A stretch of DNA of 64,000 nucleotides, from contig NZ_JAUZQD010000006.1 of the NCBI RefSeq assembly GCF_030709675.1, positions 310,001 to 374,000 on the forward strand, in the 5' to 3' direction. Position numbers and translations under genes: made by a program. This DNA is from Symbioplanes lichenis. Its GTDB lineage: Bacteria; Actinomycetota; Actinomycetes; Mycobacteriales; Micromonosporaceae. Below are positions 8,363-16,364 of this stretch, in pieces; the first letter of the stretch is position 1, and each line of letters starts with the position of its first letter. The notes under the pieces were generated by a model, which saw nothing but the letters and a program-made list of their open reading frames with translations, did no database searches and was not told the origin of the DNA.

Positions 8363-9189
8363 AGCTCCTCCAGCGCGCCGGAGCGGCGGACCGCCACCAG
8401 GTAGATCACCATGATGAGGACGGGGATCGTGGCCAGCGCGGCCGCGAACGGCAGATTGTTCGCGGCGCCCACGTTGGCATAGACCAGATTGCCGATCAGC
8501 TGCGTCTTCCCCCCGACGATCTGCACCGTGATGTAGTCACCGAGCGACAACGAGAACGTGAACACCGCCCCGGCCACTATCGACGGCACGATCAGCGGCA
8601 CGGTGATCGCCCGGAACGTGCGCCACCCCCGCGCCCCGAGATCCGCCGACGCCTCGAGCACCGAGTCCGGCAGCCGCTCCAGCCCCGCATAGACCGGCAG
8701 AATCATGTAGGGCAGCCACAGGTACGCCAGCACGAGCACCACGGCCGGCAGCCCGTACCCCGGCCCCCGGCCCGGCCCGCCGAGCAGCGTGTCCAGCGGG
8801 CCGCCGTTGGCCAGCAGCACCCGCCACGCGTACGCCTTGACCAGATAGGACGCCCACAACGGCGTGAGCACCGCGATCACCAGCCACGGCCGCGCCCGCG
8901 CCGACGCCACCTTCGCCATGAAGTACGCCATCGGCAGCGCCAGCACCGCACACAGCACCGTGACCGCGGCCGCCACCCCGACCGACCGCAAGGTGACGGT
9001 GCGATAGACGTCCTCGCGCAGAATCGTCTCGAAGTTGCCCAGCGAGAACCGCTTGACCGTCGCCCCCGTGAACCCGTTCACCGTCCAGAACGCCGACACG
9101 AACAACGTGGCCAGCGCCCCGAGATAAGCCACCACCAACCACACCACCGGCGCGGCGAGCAGGGCGGCCAGCCGTACGCGCGGGCTCAT
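8359..9189 (-). CDS. potB: Spermidine/putrescine-type ABC permease, PotB-like
   Basis: A 276-residue permease. ATG 9189 overlaps the binding-protein stop as ATGA and gives an N-terminal membrane helix (LAALLAAPVVWLVVAYLGALATL). About six membrane segments follow, with the EAA loop LEASADLGARGWRTFRAITVP near residues 185-206 and the helix FSLSLGDYITVQIVG typical of PotB/PotH proteins. It pairs with the downstream PotC-like permease. The gene order ATPase, binding protein, PotB, PotC and the continuous overlaps indicate a single transcript and stoichiometric synthesis. Confidence 0.92.
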   Translation of the reverse strand: MSPRVRLAALLAAPVVWLVVAYLGALATLFVSAFWTVNGFTGATVKRFSLGNFETILREDVYRTVTLRSVGVAAAVTVLCAVLALPMAYFMAKVASARARPWLVIAVLTPLWASYLVKAYAWRVLLANGGPLDTLLGGPGRGPGYGLPAVVLVLAYLWLPYMILPVYAGLERLPDSVLEASADLGARGWRTFRAITVPLIVPSIVAGAVFTFSLSLGDYITVQIVGGKTQLIGNLVYANVGAANNLPFAAALATIPVLIMVIYLVAVRRSGALEEL

Positions 9190-10367
9190 CCTTTTATCGT
9201 CGTCCAGGCTTGGGTCCAGGCGGCGTAGTCCTTGCACTGGACGTCGGTGCGGCCGTCGACGCAGCGGGCGAGGGGGGTGGTCCAGAACCAGACCTGGTCG
9301 AAGTAGGCCTCGTCCTCGGCGTGGAACGTGGCGCAGTGGTTCTTGTCGGTGGTCTTGGCGCAGGCGAGCTTGTTGGCCGGGGCCTCGCCGAACCACTCGG
9401 CGACCGCCGCGTTGGCCTCCGGCGAGACGATGTGGTTCATCCACTGGTACGCACAGTTGGGGTGCTTGGCCTTCGCCGCCACCATCCACGTGTCGGACCA
9501 GCCGGTCGCGCCCTCGGTGGGCAGCACCGCCGCGACGGGGGCCTTGTCGGCCTGGGCGAGGTTGACGATGACCTGCCACGAGGTGCCGAGCACGGAGTTG
9601 CCCGCCTTGAAGGCCTGCACCTCCTTGGTGTAGTCCGACCAGTACTCGCCGATCGTCTCGTTCTGCTGCTTCAGCAGGTCGACGGCCGCCTGGAACTGCT
9701 TGTCGTCCAGTGCGTACGGGTTCTTGATGTTCAAGTCGGGCTTGGTCTTCATGAGGTAGAGCGCCGCGTCGGCGATGGAGATCGGCGAGTCGTACGCCGT
9801 GATCTTGCCCTGGTGGGGCGAGGCCGGGTCGAAGACGGCGCCCCAGGACGTGGGCGCGGGCTTGACGACATCCGTGCGGTACATGAGGACGTTGGCGCCG
9901 CGGCCGTGCGGGATGCCGTAGGGCTTGCCGCCGACGGAGTTCCACGGCTTCGCCTTGAGCCCGTCGAACACGTCCTTGTAGTGGGGCACGAGATCGGTGT
10001 TGACCGGCGCCACGTCCCCGCCGTAGATCAGCCGGAGCGACGCGTCGCCGGAGGCGGACACCACGTCGTAGTCGCCGGTCTTCATCAGCGTGACCATCTC
10101 GTCGGAGGTGGCCGCCACCTTGTTGGCCACCTGGCAGCCGGTCTCGCGCTCGAAGCCGGTGACCCAGTCGACCGTCTTGTCCGTCGAGCCGTCCTCGACG
10201 TACCCGGCCCAGGACACGACGTCGACCTGGCCCTCACCGGCGCCGAGCGTGCTCAGCGCGGCGATCTCCGGCGGGCCGTCGCCGGTCTCCTCGGTCGAGC
10301 TGTCACCGCACGCGGTCAGCGTCAGGACGCTCAGGGTCAACAGCGCGGTCATCCGTCGCAAGTGCAT
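9186..10367 (-). CDS. potD: Extracellular polyamine-type solute-binding lipoprotein, PotD-like
   Basis: A 393-residue binding protein. The N-terminus MHLRRMTALLTLSVLTLTACGD carries a lipobox (LTAC, Cys about residue 20), so it is anchored in the outer leaflet after Lgt/LspA processing. The body has the PotD-type opening WAGYVEDGSTDKTVDWVTGFERETGC, the hinge-region phrase KPYGIPHGRGANVLMYRTD, and several late Cys residues (CAKTTDKNHCATF, ARCVDG) likely in disulphides. The ATG lies 65 bases inside the preceding ATPase gene in another frame, with AGGACGAG upstream, an unusually long overlap. It delivers the ligand to the PotB/PotC channel. Confidence 0.93.
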   Translation of the reverse strand: MHLRRMTALLTLSVLTLTACGDSSTEETGDGPPEIAALSTLGAGEGQVDVVSWAGYVEDGSTDKTVDWVTGFERETGCQVANKVAATSDEMVTLMKTGDYDVVSASGDASLRLIYGGDVAPVNTDLVPHYKDVFDGLKAKPWNSVGGKPYGIPHGRGANVLMYRTDVVKPAPTSWGAVFDPASPHQGKITAYDSPISIADAALYLMKTKPDLNIKNPYALDDKQFQAAVDLLKQQNETIGEYWSDYTKEVQAFKAGNSVLGTSWQVIVNLAQADKAPVAAVLPTEGATGWSDTWMVAAKAKHPNCAYQWMNHIVSPEANAAVAEWFGEAPANKLACAKTTDKNHCATFHAEDEAYFDQVWFWTTPLARCVDGRTDVQCKDYAAWTQAWTTIKG

Positions 10368-11376
10368 CGTTCTCGTCCTCTCCGGAAGGGATTTCGATCA
10401 CGTGCTCGTCGGGCCAGGCGACCCCGGTTCGCTCGCCCTTGTGCACGGCGTCGCCTCCGCCACTGTTCTGCCGGGCCACGACGACCCGCGCGCCGGCGTC
10501 CAGGTCCACCACATAGCGGGTCGTCGCCCCGGCATAGATGACCTCGGCCACCGTGCCGGGGGCGCCGGCTTCCTTCAGGATCAACTTCTCCGGGCGTACG
10601 GAGAACGCGCCGGACCGGCCGAACAGGGCACGCGCCGCCGGGCCGGTGACGACGTTGGACGAGCCGACGAAGCCGGCCACGAAGGCGGTCGCCGGGTGCT
10701 CGTACACCTGCTGGGGTGACCCGCACTGCACGATGCGCCCCGCGTCGAAGACGGCCACCCGGTCGCTCATGGTCAGCGCCTCGTCCTGGTCGTGCGTCAC
10801 GAACACGAAGGTGATGCCGACCTCCCGGTGCAACGCCTTCAGCTCGACCTGCATCTGCTCGCGCAGCCGCCGGTCGAGGGCGCCGAGCGGCTCGTCGAGC
10901 AGCAGCACGCGCGGCCGGTTGACGAGCGCCCGGGCGAGGGCCACCCGCTGCCGCTGCCCGCCGGACATGGCCCCCGGCCGGCGACCGCCGAATCCGGGGA
11001 GGCGCACCTGCTCGAGCGCCTCCTCGGCGCGGCGGCGGCGGTCGCGTTTCGGGACTTTGCGCACCTTGAGGCCGTACTCGATGTTCTCCAGGACGGTGAG
11101 GTGCGGGAAGAGCGCGTAGTCCTGGAAGACTGTGTTGACGTCCCGCCGGTGCGGCGCCAGCCCGGTGACGTTGCGCCCGCCCAGCGCGACCGTGCCGCCG
11201 GTGGGCTGCTCGAAGCCGGCGATCAGCCGCAGCACGGTGGTCTTGCCGGAGCCGGACGGCCCGAGCATCGCGAAGAACTCGCCGTCCGCGACGTCGAGAT
11301 CGACCCCGGCCACCGCCTCGACCGCGCCGAACGACTTGCGCAACCCGGAGAGCCGGATCGCGGGGTGCGTGCCCAT
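10303..11376 (-). CDS. potA: Polyamine-type ABC transporter ATP-binding protein, PotA-like
   Basis: A 357-residue ATPase with all ABC motifs: Walker A GPSGSGKTT (about 39-47), Q-loop VFQDYALFPHLTV, signature SGGQRQRVALARAL, Walker B VLLLDEPLGALD and the switch His in FVTHDQDEALTMS. The C-terminal 110 residues form a TOBE-type regulatory domain, as in PotA, MalK and UgpC. The last about 35 residues (rich in D, E and R) overlap the binding-protein gene. It is the first gene of the import operon; the start ATG 11376 is preceded only by AGCGGG, so the ribosome site is weak. Confidence 0.92.
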   Translation of the reverse strand: MGTHPAIRLSGLRKSFGAVEAVAGVDLDVADGEFFAMLGPSGSGKTTVLRLIAGFEQPTGGTVALGGRNVTGLAPHRRDVNTVFQDYALFPHLTVLENIEYGLKVRKVPKRDRRRRAEEALEQVRLPGFGGRRPGAMSGGQRQRVALARALVNRPRVLLLDEPLGALDRRLREQMQVELKALHREVGITFVFVTHDQDEALTMSDRVAVFDAGRIVQCGSPQQVYEHPATAFVAGFVGSSNVVTGPAARALFGRSGAFSVRPEKLILKEAGAPGTVAEVIYAGATTRYVVDLDAGARVVVARQNSGGGDAVHKGERTGVAWPDEHVIEIPSGEDENDALATDDRAVDPERPDADRVR

Positions 11377-11480
11377 CCCGCTGTTCTAGCGGATCGTCCC
11401 TTTGCGGCGGTCTGTCCCCAATGGATCTTCGTCCCAGATGCGGATTCCGGCAAACCGCGCATCCGGAGTTGCCGCCGAGC

Positions 11481-11627
11481 GACGCCTGCCCGGTCTTCCC
11501 CGGCGAACGCTACGAGGACTGGAAGCTCGACGACCCCGCCGGCCGGGACCTCGACGCCGTCCGCCCGGTCCGCGACGAGATCCGCGACCGCGTCCAAACC
11601 CTGCTCAAGGACCTCCGGCCGGCCTGA
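11481..11627 (+). pseudogene. 3' fragment of an arsC arsenate reductase gene
   Basis: This frame encodes 48 residues from DACPVFPGERYEDWK to LLKDLRPA and a stop. They match the C-terminus of the intact ArsC encoded at 19769-20176 at 43 of 48 positions by direct comparison. The catalytic CX5R N-terminal half is missing. Upstream of 11481 the reading frame continues as unrelated sequence without a credible start. It is therefore a relic left by a partial duplication, deletion or recombination event. It lies between the potA start and the DUF6412/yidC pair. Confidence 0.85.
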
Positions 11628-11703
11628 CCGCCCCGGGCGGGTGCGCCTCGTCCACGACGTCCGCCGTGATCGGGCCGTTGTGCCCCCGGGTAGGATGGCG
11701 GGC

Positions 11704-11979
11704 GTGAGTTTGTTCGCGGCGTTCTACTACCTGGTCGGGTTGCTGACCGGGGAGTCGCTCGCGACAACGGGTGCCGCGGTGGCCGTGCTCCTCATCGCGG
11801 TGGTCTCCGCCGCGGTGCTGGCGGCCTTTCTGCGCATGCCGCACCAGCAGCACAAGCCGGGCCTGGCCATGCGCAGCCGGGCCGCGCGCGCCCGCGTGCC
11901 CCGGCTGAGCGACCCCGACGCCGAGGGCCGCACCCGCCCGAGAGGACCCACCGGCCGCCCCGCGGCCGCGCTTTCCTGA
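11704..11979 (+). CDS. Small membrane protein, DUF6412-like, upstream of yidC
   Basis: A 91-residue protein with two N-terminal hydrophobic segments (LFAAFYYLVGLLTG and ATTGAAVAVLLIAVVSAAVLAAFL) and a basic, Pro-rich C-terminal tail that includes RMPHQQHKPGLAMRSRAARARVPRL. This pattern and its position directly before a YidC/Oxa1 gene match the DUF6412 family of actinomycetes. GTG 11704 has AGGA eight bases upstream; ATG 11695 is an in-frame alternative. A role in YidC-dependent membrane insertion is only suggested by the recurring linkage. Confidence 0.72.
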   Translation: MSLFAAFYYLVGLLTGESLATTGAAVAVLLIAVVSAAVLAAFLRMPHQQHKPGLAMRSRAARARVPRLSDPDAEGRTRPRGPTGRPAAALS

Positions 11980-12033
11980 GCGATCACGGCCGTTTCCGAC
12001 TGTCATCCTTCCTCAGTCGCGAAAGGCTCTTCC

Positions 12034-12879
12034 ATGAGTTTCGTCATGGCGGGTGTGTACTCGGCCATCTCGGCCATCCTGCTCTTCTGGCACGCCGCCT
12101 GGGACCTCGTCCTGGGCGCCGGCACCGCGCTGGGCACCAGCTGGACCTGGGTGCTCGGCATCGTCTTCCTGGTCCTGACTGTGCGCCTGGCGCTCTTCCC
12201 GGTCGTGATCCGCCAGGTCCAGTCGCAGCGCGCGATGCAGGCCCTGCAGCCGCGCCTCAAGGCCCTGCAGGCCCAGCACAAGGACGATCCGCAGGCCATG
12301 CAGCGCGAGCTCATGGCCCTCTACCAGGCCGAGAAGATCAACCCCTTGGCCAGCCTGTTGCCCATGCTCGTGCAGATCCCGGTCTTCCTCGGCCTCTTCC
12401 ACGTGTTGCGCCACCTGCGGCCGAGCATCACCAGCGAGTCCGCCCGCACTCTGTACGGCTGGACCCTCACGCAGTTCGACAGCGCGGCCAACGCGAAGCT
12501 CTTCGGCGCGCCCCTCGCCGCTACCTTCCACACCAGCGGCGCCACCGTCCAGCTCGTCGCGGCGCTGCTGATCGCGGTGATGGTGGTCACCACCTATCTG
12601 TCGAGCCGGCAGATGATCCTCAAGACCGGCTGGGCCGAGGACCCGCAGCAGAAGATGATCCAGCGCCTGATGCTGTACGGCATCCCGGCCTCGCTGCTCG
12701 TCTCGGGTCTCCTCTTCCCGATCGGCGTCATCGTCTACTGGGTGACGCAGAACCTCTTCGCGCTCGGGCAGCAGACGTGGATCCTGCACAAGTATCCGAT
12801 GCCGGTCACCGGGCCAGCAGCGCTGCCAGTTCCTTCGGGTGGGCCAGATGCGGGAAGTGACCGCCCGGCAGGACGGTGA
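12034..12879 (+). CDS. yidC: YidC/Oxa1-family membrane protein insertase (second-copy type)
   Basis: A 281-residue insertase. It has the YidC core: a first long helix before GIVFLVLTVRLALFPVVIRQVQSQRAM with the conserved groove Arg, a cytoplasmic hairpin (ALQPRLKALQAQHKDDPQAMQRELMALYQAEKINP, shown here as key stretches only), and the helices LLPMLVQIPVFLGLFHVL, LVAALLIAVMVVTTYLSS and GIPASLLVSGLLFPIGVIVYWVTQNLF. No N-terminal periplasmic P1 domain is present, as in Gram-positive YidC. GAAAGG precedes ATG 12034. The housekeeping yidC normally lies beside rnpA near oriC, so this is probably a paralogue. The last 74 bases overlap the convergent hydrolase gene. Confidence 0.88.
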   Translation: MSFVMAGVYSAISAILLFWHAAWDLVLGAGTALGTSWTWVLGIVFLVLTVRLALFPVVIRQVQSQRAMQALQPRLKALQAQHKDDPQAMQRELMALYQAEKINPLASLLPMLVQIPVFLGLFHVLRHLRPSITSESARTLYGWTLTQFDSAANAKLFGAPLAATFHTSGATVQLVAALLIAVMVVTTYLSSRQMILKTGWAEDPQQKMIQRLMLYGIPASLLVSGLLFPIGVIVYWVTQNLFALGQQTWILHKYPMPVTGPAALPVPSGGPDAGSDRPAGR

Positions 12880-13543
12880 TCGTCGCTTCCGGCGGCAACC
12901 ATTCCTGAGGGCCGGGGTCCGACGTCACGAAGTGGTAGCCGATGCCCCGGCCCAGCACGGTGGCCAGCTCGTCGCGTGAGGTGGCGTCCACGACGGCGTT
13001 CGGGTGGCGGAGGATCTCGTCCCAGTAGCCCAGCAGCTGATCCTGCCGGGGCACGCACGACTCGACCAGGTCGCGTGCCCCGGCGGGCAGCGCCTCGATC
13101 CCCATGCCGCCCAGCAGCCGGTCCCACACGTCGCGCCAGCCCGGGCCGCGCAGCACGGGCTCGACCCGGTGCAGCAGGTCGCCGAAGGCACCGAGCACCA
13201 GCGGCTGGTCCAGATTGAACACCTCACGCGCGGGGTAGCGGGCCGCATAGGCGGTCGCGAGCACGCCTCCCGCCGAGTGTCCGACCACGACCGGCGTGTC
13301 GAGACCGGCGGCGGTCACCGCGCGGTGCACCAGCTCGGCGAGCGTGGCGCGGCTGTGATCCGGCGGCTGCGGGGACTCACCGTGGCCGGGCAGGTCGAGG
13401 GCGAGCGCCTGACGCCCGGGGAGCTCGTCCAGCAGGGGACCCCACTGCCGCCGGTCGAAGGTCAGCCCGTGCAGGAGGACCAGCGGCGGGCGCGTGCCGG
13501 CCACCCCGGTCAAGGTCCCCGCCAGTACGTCGAAAGTCGTCAT
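12806..13543 (-). CDS. Alpha/beta-fold hydrolase
   Basis: A 245-residue hydrolase with PLVLLHGLTFDRRQW (oxyanion-hole HG, about 20-34), the nucleophile elbow GHSAGG (about 88-93) and a late catalytic His in LPGGHFPHLAHP (about 225-236). The acid is probably an Asp in the region before it. It belongs to the broad esterase/haloperoxidase-like group; the substrate is unknown. Its 3' end overlaps the convergent yidC gene by 74 bases, which means the two transcripts may interfere. Confidence 0.85.
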   Translation of the reverse strand: MTTFDVLAGTLTGVAGTRPPLVLLHGLTFDRRQWGPLLDELPGRQALALDLPGHGESPQPPDHSRATLAELVHRAVTAAGLDTPVVVGHSAGGVLATAYAARYPAREVFNLDQPLVLGAFGDLLHRVEPVLRGPGWRDVWDRLLGGMGIEALPAGARDLVESCVPRQDQLLGYWDEILRHPNAVVDATSRDELATVLGRGIGYHFVTSDPGPQEWLPPEATITVLPGGHFPHLAHPKELAALLAR

Positions 13544-13591
13544 GCCCCGGACGGCGTACCACCGGACCGTACGAGTCGTTCGTGGCCGCCG

Positions 13592-15442
13592 TCACACCCG
13601 CCAGCGCACCGGACCGGGCTGATAGCGCAGCATCGCACCGGTCCGGACCGAGGCGCGCAGGTGCGCCCCGGCCAAGGGGGCGACCGCCTCGATCCGCTCG
13701 ATCGCCGTCCGCACCGCCCGGGTCACGCTGACCCGCGCCCGCTCGGCCTCCGCGCTCGGCCGACGCCCCCGTCCGCCGAGTCCCGTGGCCCGCCGCAGCT
13801 CGTCCAGCAGCGCCGACCGCTCCGCCGTCAGCCGCGTGGCAGCGTCCGCGTCACCGGCCCGGTCCGCCGCCGCCAGCCCCGAGTCGAGCTCCGCCAGGCG
13901 CCGCCGGAACGCCGCCCGCCCCGCGTCGTCGAGCACCGGATCGGGCGCCCGGGTCCGCAGCCCGGCGCCCCCGGCGGCCAGGTCCAGCGCGGCGATCTCC
14001 TCGCCCGGGGCGGCCAGCAGCGCCCGCAGGTGGTGCAGGCCCACGCTGTCCCGGAGCCGCCCGGATTCGCTGCCCGCCGCCAGCCGCCAGTCGGCGCCCT
14101 GGAGGACCAGCACCCACTCGGAGCCGCCGAGGCCCAGGCGCCGCCGGATGTCCTGGGCGCGGGCCACGTCGCCGTCGCGGGCGCGGGCCTCCAGCGCCGA
14201 GGCCAGCCACGGCAACGCTCCGAGCCGTTCCGAGAGGGCGACGGCCCGGTCGAAGTGCTCCGCCGCCGCGGCGTGCTCGCCCGCGCGGGCGGCGAGACGG
14301 CCCAGATACTCGTCGACCGGGCCGGTGACCATGTTGGCGCCGCCCCACACGACGAGCCGTCCCGCGTACGGGCGCAACGCCGCCGACAACGACCGCACCG
14401 CGGCGCCGGACCCGCCGAGCGAGGCCACCAGCGCGAGGTCGGCGACCGCGCCGAGCCAGCGGGGGCCGCCGCCGGCCAGCACGGCGGGCAGCAGCCGGTC
14501 GAGCTCCAGCAGCGCCTCGTCGAGCCGCCCGGACACGGCCATCACCCGGGCCGCCGTCGCCTCGTAGAAATGTCCGGGCAGCCGCCGCGCCAGCGTCAGC
14601 AACGGCGCGATGTGCGGCTCGGCCGTGCCGCGCAGCAGGGCCAGCTGCCCGGTCAACGACGCGACGAGCCGGTCGGTGTCGGCCAGCCCGGCGCGACGGC
14701 CCTGCTCGGCGACCTCCGCGGTCAGCGCCTCGGCCCCGGCGAACCGGCCGCGCACGGTGGCCAGCACGGCCTGGCGGGCCCGGACGACCACGGCGGCGGA
14801 CGGATCGCCGTCCAGCTCGCCCGCCCGGGCGTACGCGATCAGGGCCGCCTCGGCCGCATCCAGCTCGCCCTGCTCGACCAGCGCGATGAACCGCCAGAAC
14901 AGCCCCTGCCGCTCCACCGCCGCGTCGCCCGCCGCCCGGGCGTACACGACGATCTCGGACGCGACCTCGAGCCGCTCCGCCGCCGCAGCCGGGTCCCAGA
15001 GCGCGTGCAGGCGGCCGTCGAGCACTTCCGCCGTCACACCCGGATCACCCACCGTACGGGCGAGAGCCACCGCCTCGTCGACGAGCTCGCGCCGCCGGGC
15101 CGCCGCGGACGGGTCCCCGAGCAGCTCGCGCGCCAGCCGGGCCAGCACCCGGGCCCGGGTCGCCGGAGGCATCGGGCGAGCGGCGGCCGACTCCAGCAGC
15201 CGGATCAGCGCCATGTCCAGCACGAGGAACTCGCCCGGCGGCGCGGTGCCGAGCGCCAGCTCGACCACCGGATCGCCCGGCCCGGACAACGTCGCCGCCA
15301 GCGCGAGAGCCCGCTCCCGCCAGCCGCCGGTGGCCAGCCACAGCGCGTGGATCGCGTCGCGCGTCAGATCGGGCAGGAGCGCGGCCAGCTCGGGCTCGGT
15401 CAGCGGACCCGTGTGCCGTCGCTCACCCTGGTCCCCGGACAT
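13592..15442 (-). CDS. TPR-rich protein resembling the C-terminal half of large ATP-binding regulators
   Basis: A 616-residue, almost wholly helical, Ala/Leu-rich protein. Repeated helical pairs (for example LTEPELAALLPDLTRDAIHA, ELVDEAVALARTVGDP, AAEHFDRAVALSERLGALPW) read as degenerate TPRs. The last 180 residues contain LRDSVGLHHLRALLAAPGEE and SVTRAVRTAIERIEAVAPL, a module I know from the C-termini of LuxR/SARP-type AAA regulators. Those proteins normally begin with an ATPase domain, which is absent: the sequence starts close to the winged segment that would follow it. There is no DNA-binding domain, so this looks like a domain-loss derivative. Its ATG is only 11 bases from the divergent XRE start. 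Confidence 0.75.
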   Translation of the reverse strand: MSGDQGERRHTGPLTEPELAALLPDLTRDAIHALWLATGGWRERALALAATLSGPGDPVVELALGTAPPGEFLVLDMALIRLLESAAARPMPPATRARVLARLARELLGDPSAAARRRELVDEAVALARTVGDPGVTAEVLDGRLHALWDPAAAAERLEVASEIVVYARAAGDAAVERQGLFWRFIALVEQGELDAAEAALIAYARAGELDGDPSAAVVVRARQAVLATVRGRFAGAEALTAEVAEQGRRAGLADTDRLVASLTGQLALLRGTAEPHIAPLLTLARRLPGHFYEATAARVMAVSGRLDEALLELDRLLPAVLAGGGPRWLGAVADLALVASLGGSGAAVRSLSAALRPYAGRLVVWGGANMVTGPVDEYLGRLAARAGEHAAAAEHFDRAVALSERLGALPWLASALEARARDGDVARAQDIRRRLGLGGSEWVLVLQGADWRLAAGSESGRLRDSVGLHHLRALLAAPGEEIAALDLAAGGAGLRTRAPDPVLDDAGRAAFRRRLAELDSGLAAADRAGDADAATRLTAERSALLDELRRATGLGGRGRRPSAEAERARVSVTRAVRTAIERIEAVAPLAGAHLRASVRTGAMLRYQPGPVRWRV

Positions 15443-15453
15443 CGTGTCCTATC

Positions 15454-16353
15454 GTGGCACGCGTGCTGGACCGTGGATCACTGGGCAAGTTCCTGCGGCG
15501 TCACCGGGAGGGGCTGACGCCCGAGCGGGCCGGGCTTCCCGCGCGGGAGCCGGGGCGCACGCCCGGGCTGCGCCGCGAGGAGGTGGCGGCGCTGGCCGCC
15601 GTGTCGGTCACCTATTACGAGCGGCTGGAGCAGGGGCGCGGACCCCGGCCCTCGGGAGCGGTGCTGGCGGCGATCGCGGGCGCGTTGCGGTTGTCCGGCG
15701 ACGAGGAGGCGCACCTGTTCCGACTGGCCGGCCACGCGCCTCCGCCCCGGTCCGGCGCGCAGCCGGATCCGCTCGACCCCGGGCTCGCGTACCTGCTGAA
15801 GGCGGTCTCGGACACGACACCCGCGTTCGTGACCGACGAGCTGGGGACCGTGCTGGCCCAGAACTGGCTCAACGTGACCCTCTTCGGGCGCTTCGCCGGG
15901 CTGCCCGGGCTGGAGGCCAACCTCGTCTGGCACTGGTTCACGTCGCCGGCCTGGCGCGACAAGCTCGACCCGCCCGAAAACCAGGAACAGACCGGCTTCG
16001 CGTACGTGGCCGATCTGCGCGCCGTCCGCGCCCGCCAGCACCCCGACGGTCCGGCGGCCGCGCTCGTGGCGGCGCTGCACGCGGCCAGTGCGGAGTTTCG
16101 TGCGATGTGGCGGCAGCAGGCCGTGTCGATGCTGCACTGTTCCACGAAGGTGGTGCACGACGAGCGGGTCGGGCGCATCGACCTGGACTGCTCGATCGTG
16201 CTCGGTGCCGCCGGCCGTCAGCGGATGCTCATGCTGCAGCCGGTCCCGGGCACTCCGAGCGCCGAGCGCATCGCCGCGCTGGCCGCCCCGGTTCCTGCCC
16301 CAGTTGTTGACCCGCACAAACGGGACGTGGTTGATGATCGGAGTCCGGCCTAG
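15454..16353 (+). CDS. XRE-family regulator with MmyB-like ligand-binding domain
   Basis: A 299-residue regulator. The N-terminal helix-turn-helix reads TPGLRREEVAALAAVSVTYY followed by ERLEQGRGPRPS (about 38-69), the signature of actinobacterial MmyB/SCO-type regulators. The remainder is a PAS-like MLTR ligand-binding domain (FVTDELGTVLAQNWLNVTLFG, RIDLDCSIVLGAAGRQRMLM). Such proteins usually control an adjacent oxidoreductase or hydrolase gene. Here the next gene, 11 bases downstream, is an alpha/beta hydrolase, a plausible target. The GTG start is 11 bases from the divergent TPR gene, so one or both transcripts are likely leaderless. Confidence 0.86.
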   Translation: MARVLDRGSLGKFLRRHREGLTPERAGLPAREPGRTPGLRREEVAALAAVSVTYYERLEQGRGPRPSGAVLAAIAGALRLSGDEEAHLFRLAGHAPPPRSGAQPDPLDPGLAYLLKAVSDTTPAFVTDELGTVLAQNWLNVTLFGRFAGLPGLEANLVWHWFTSPAWRDKLDPPENQEQTGFAYVADLRAVRARQHPDGPAAALVAALHAASAEFRAMWRQQAVSMLHCSTKVVHDERVGRIDLDCSIVLGAAGRQRMLMLQPVPGTPSAERIAALAAPVPAPVVDPHKRDVVDDRSPA

Positions 16354-16364
16354 CGTTCCGGGGC

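Noticed and set aside
12806..12879. Frameshift at the yidC 3' end to explain its overlap with the hydrolase
   Set aside because: Both reading frames end naturally with family-typical tails, so a true convergent overlap is simpler.
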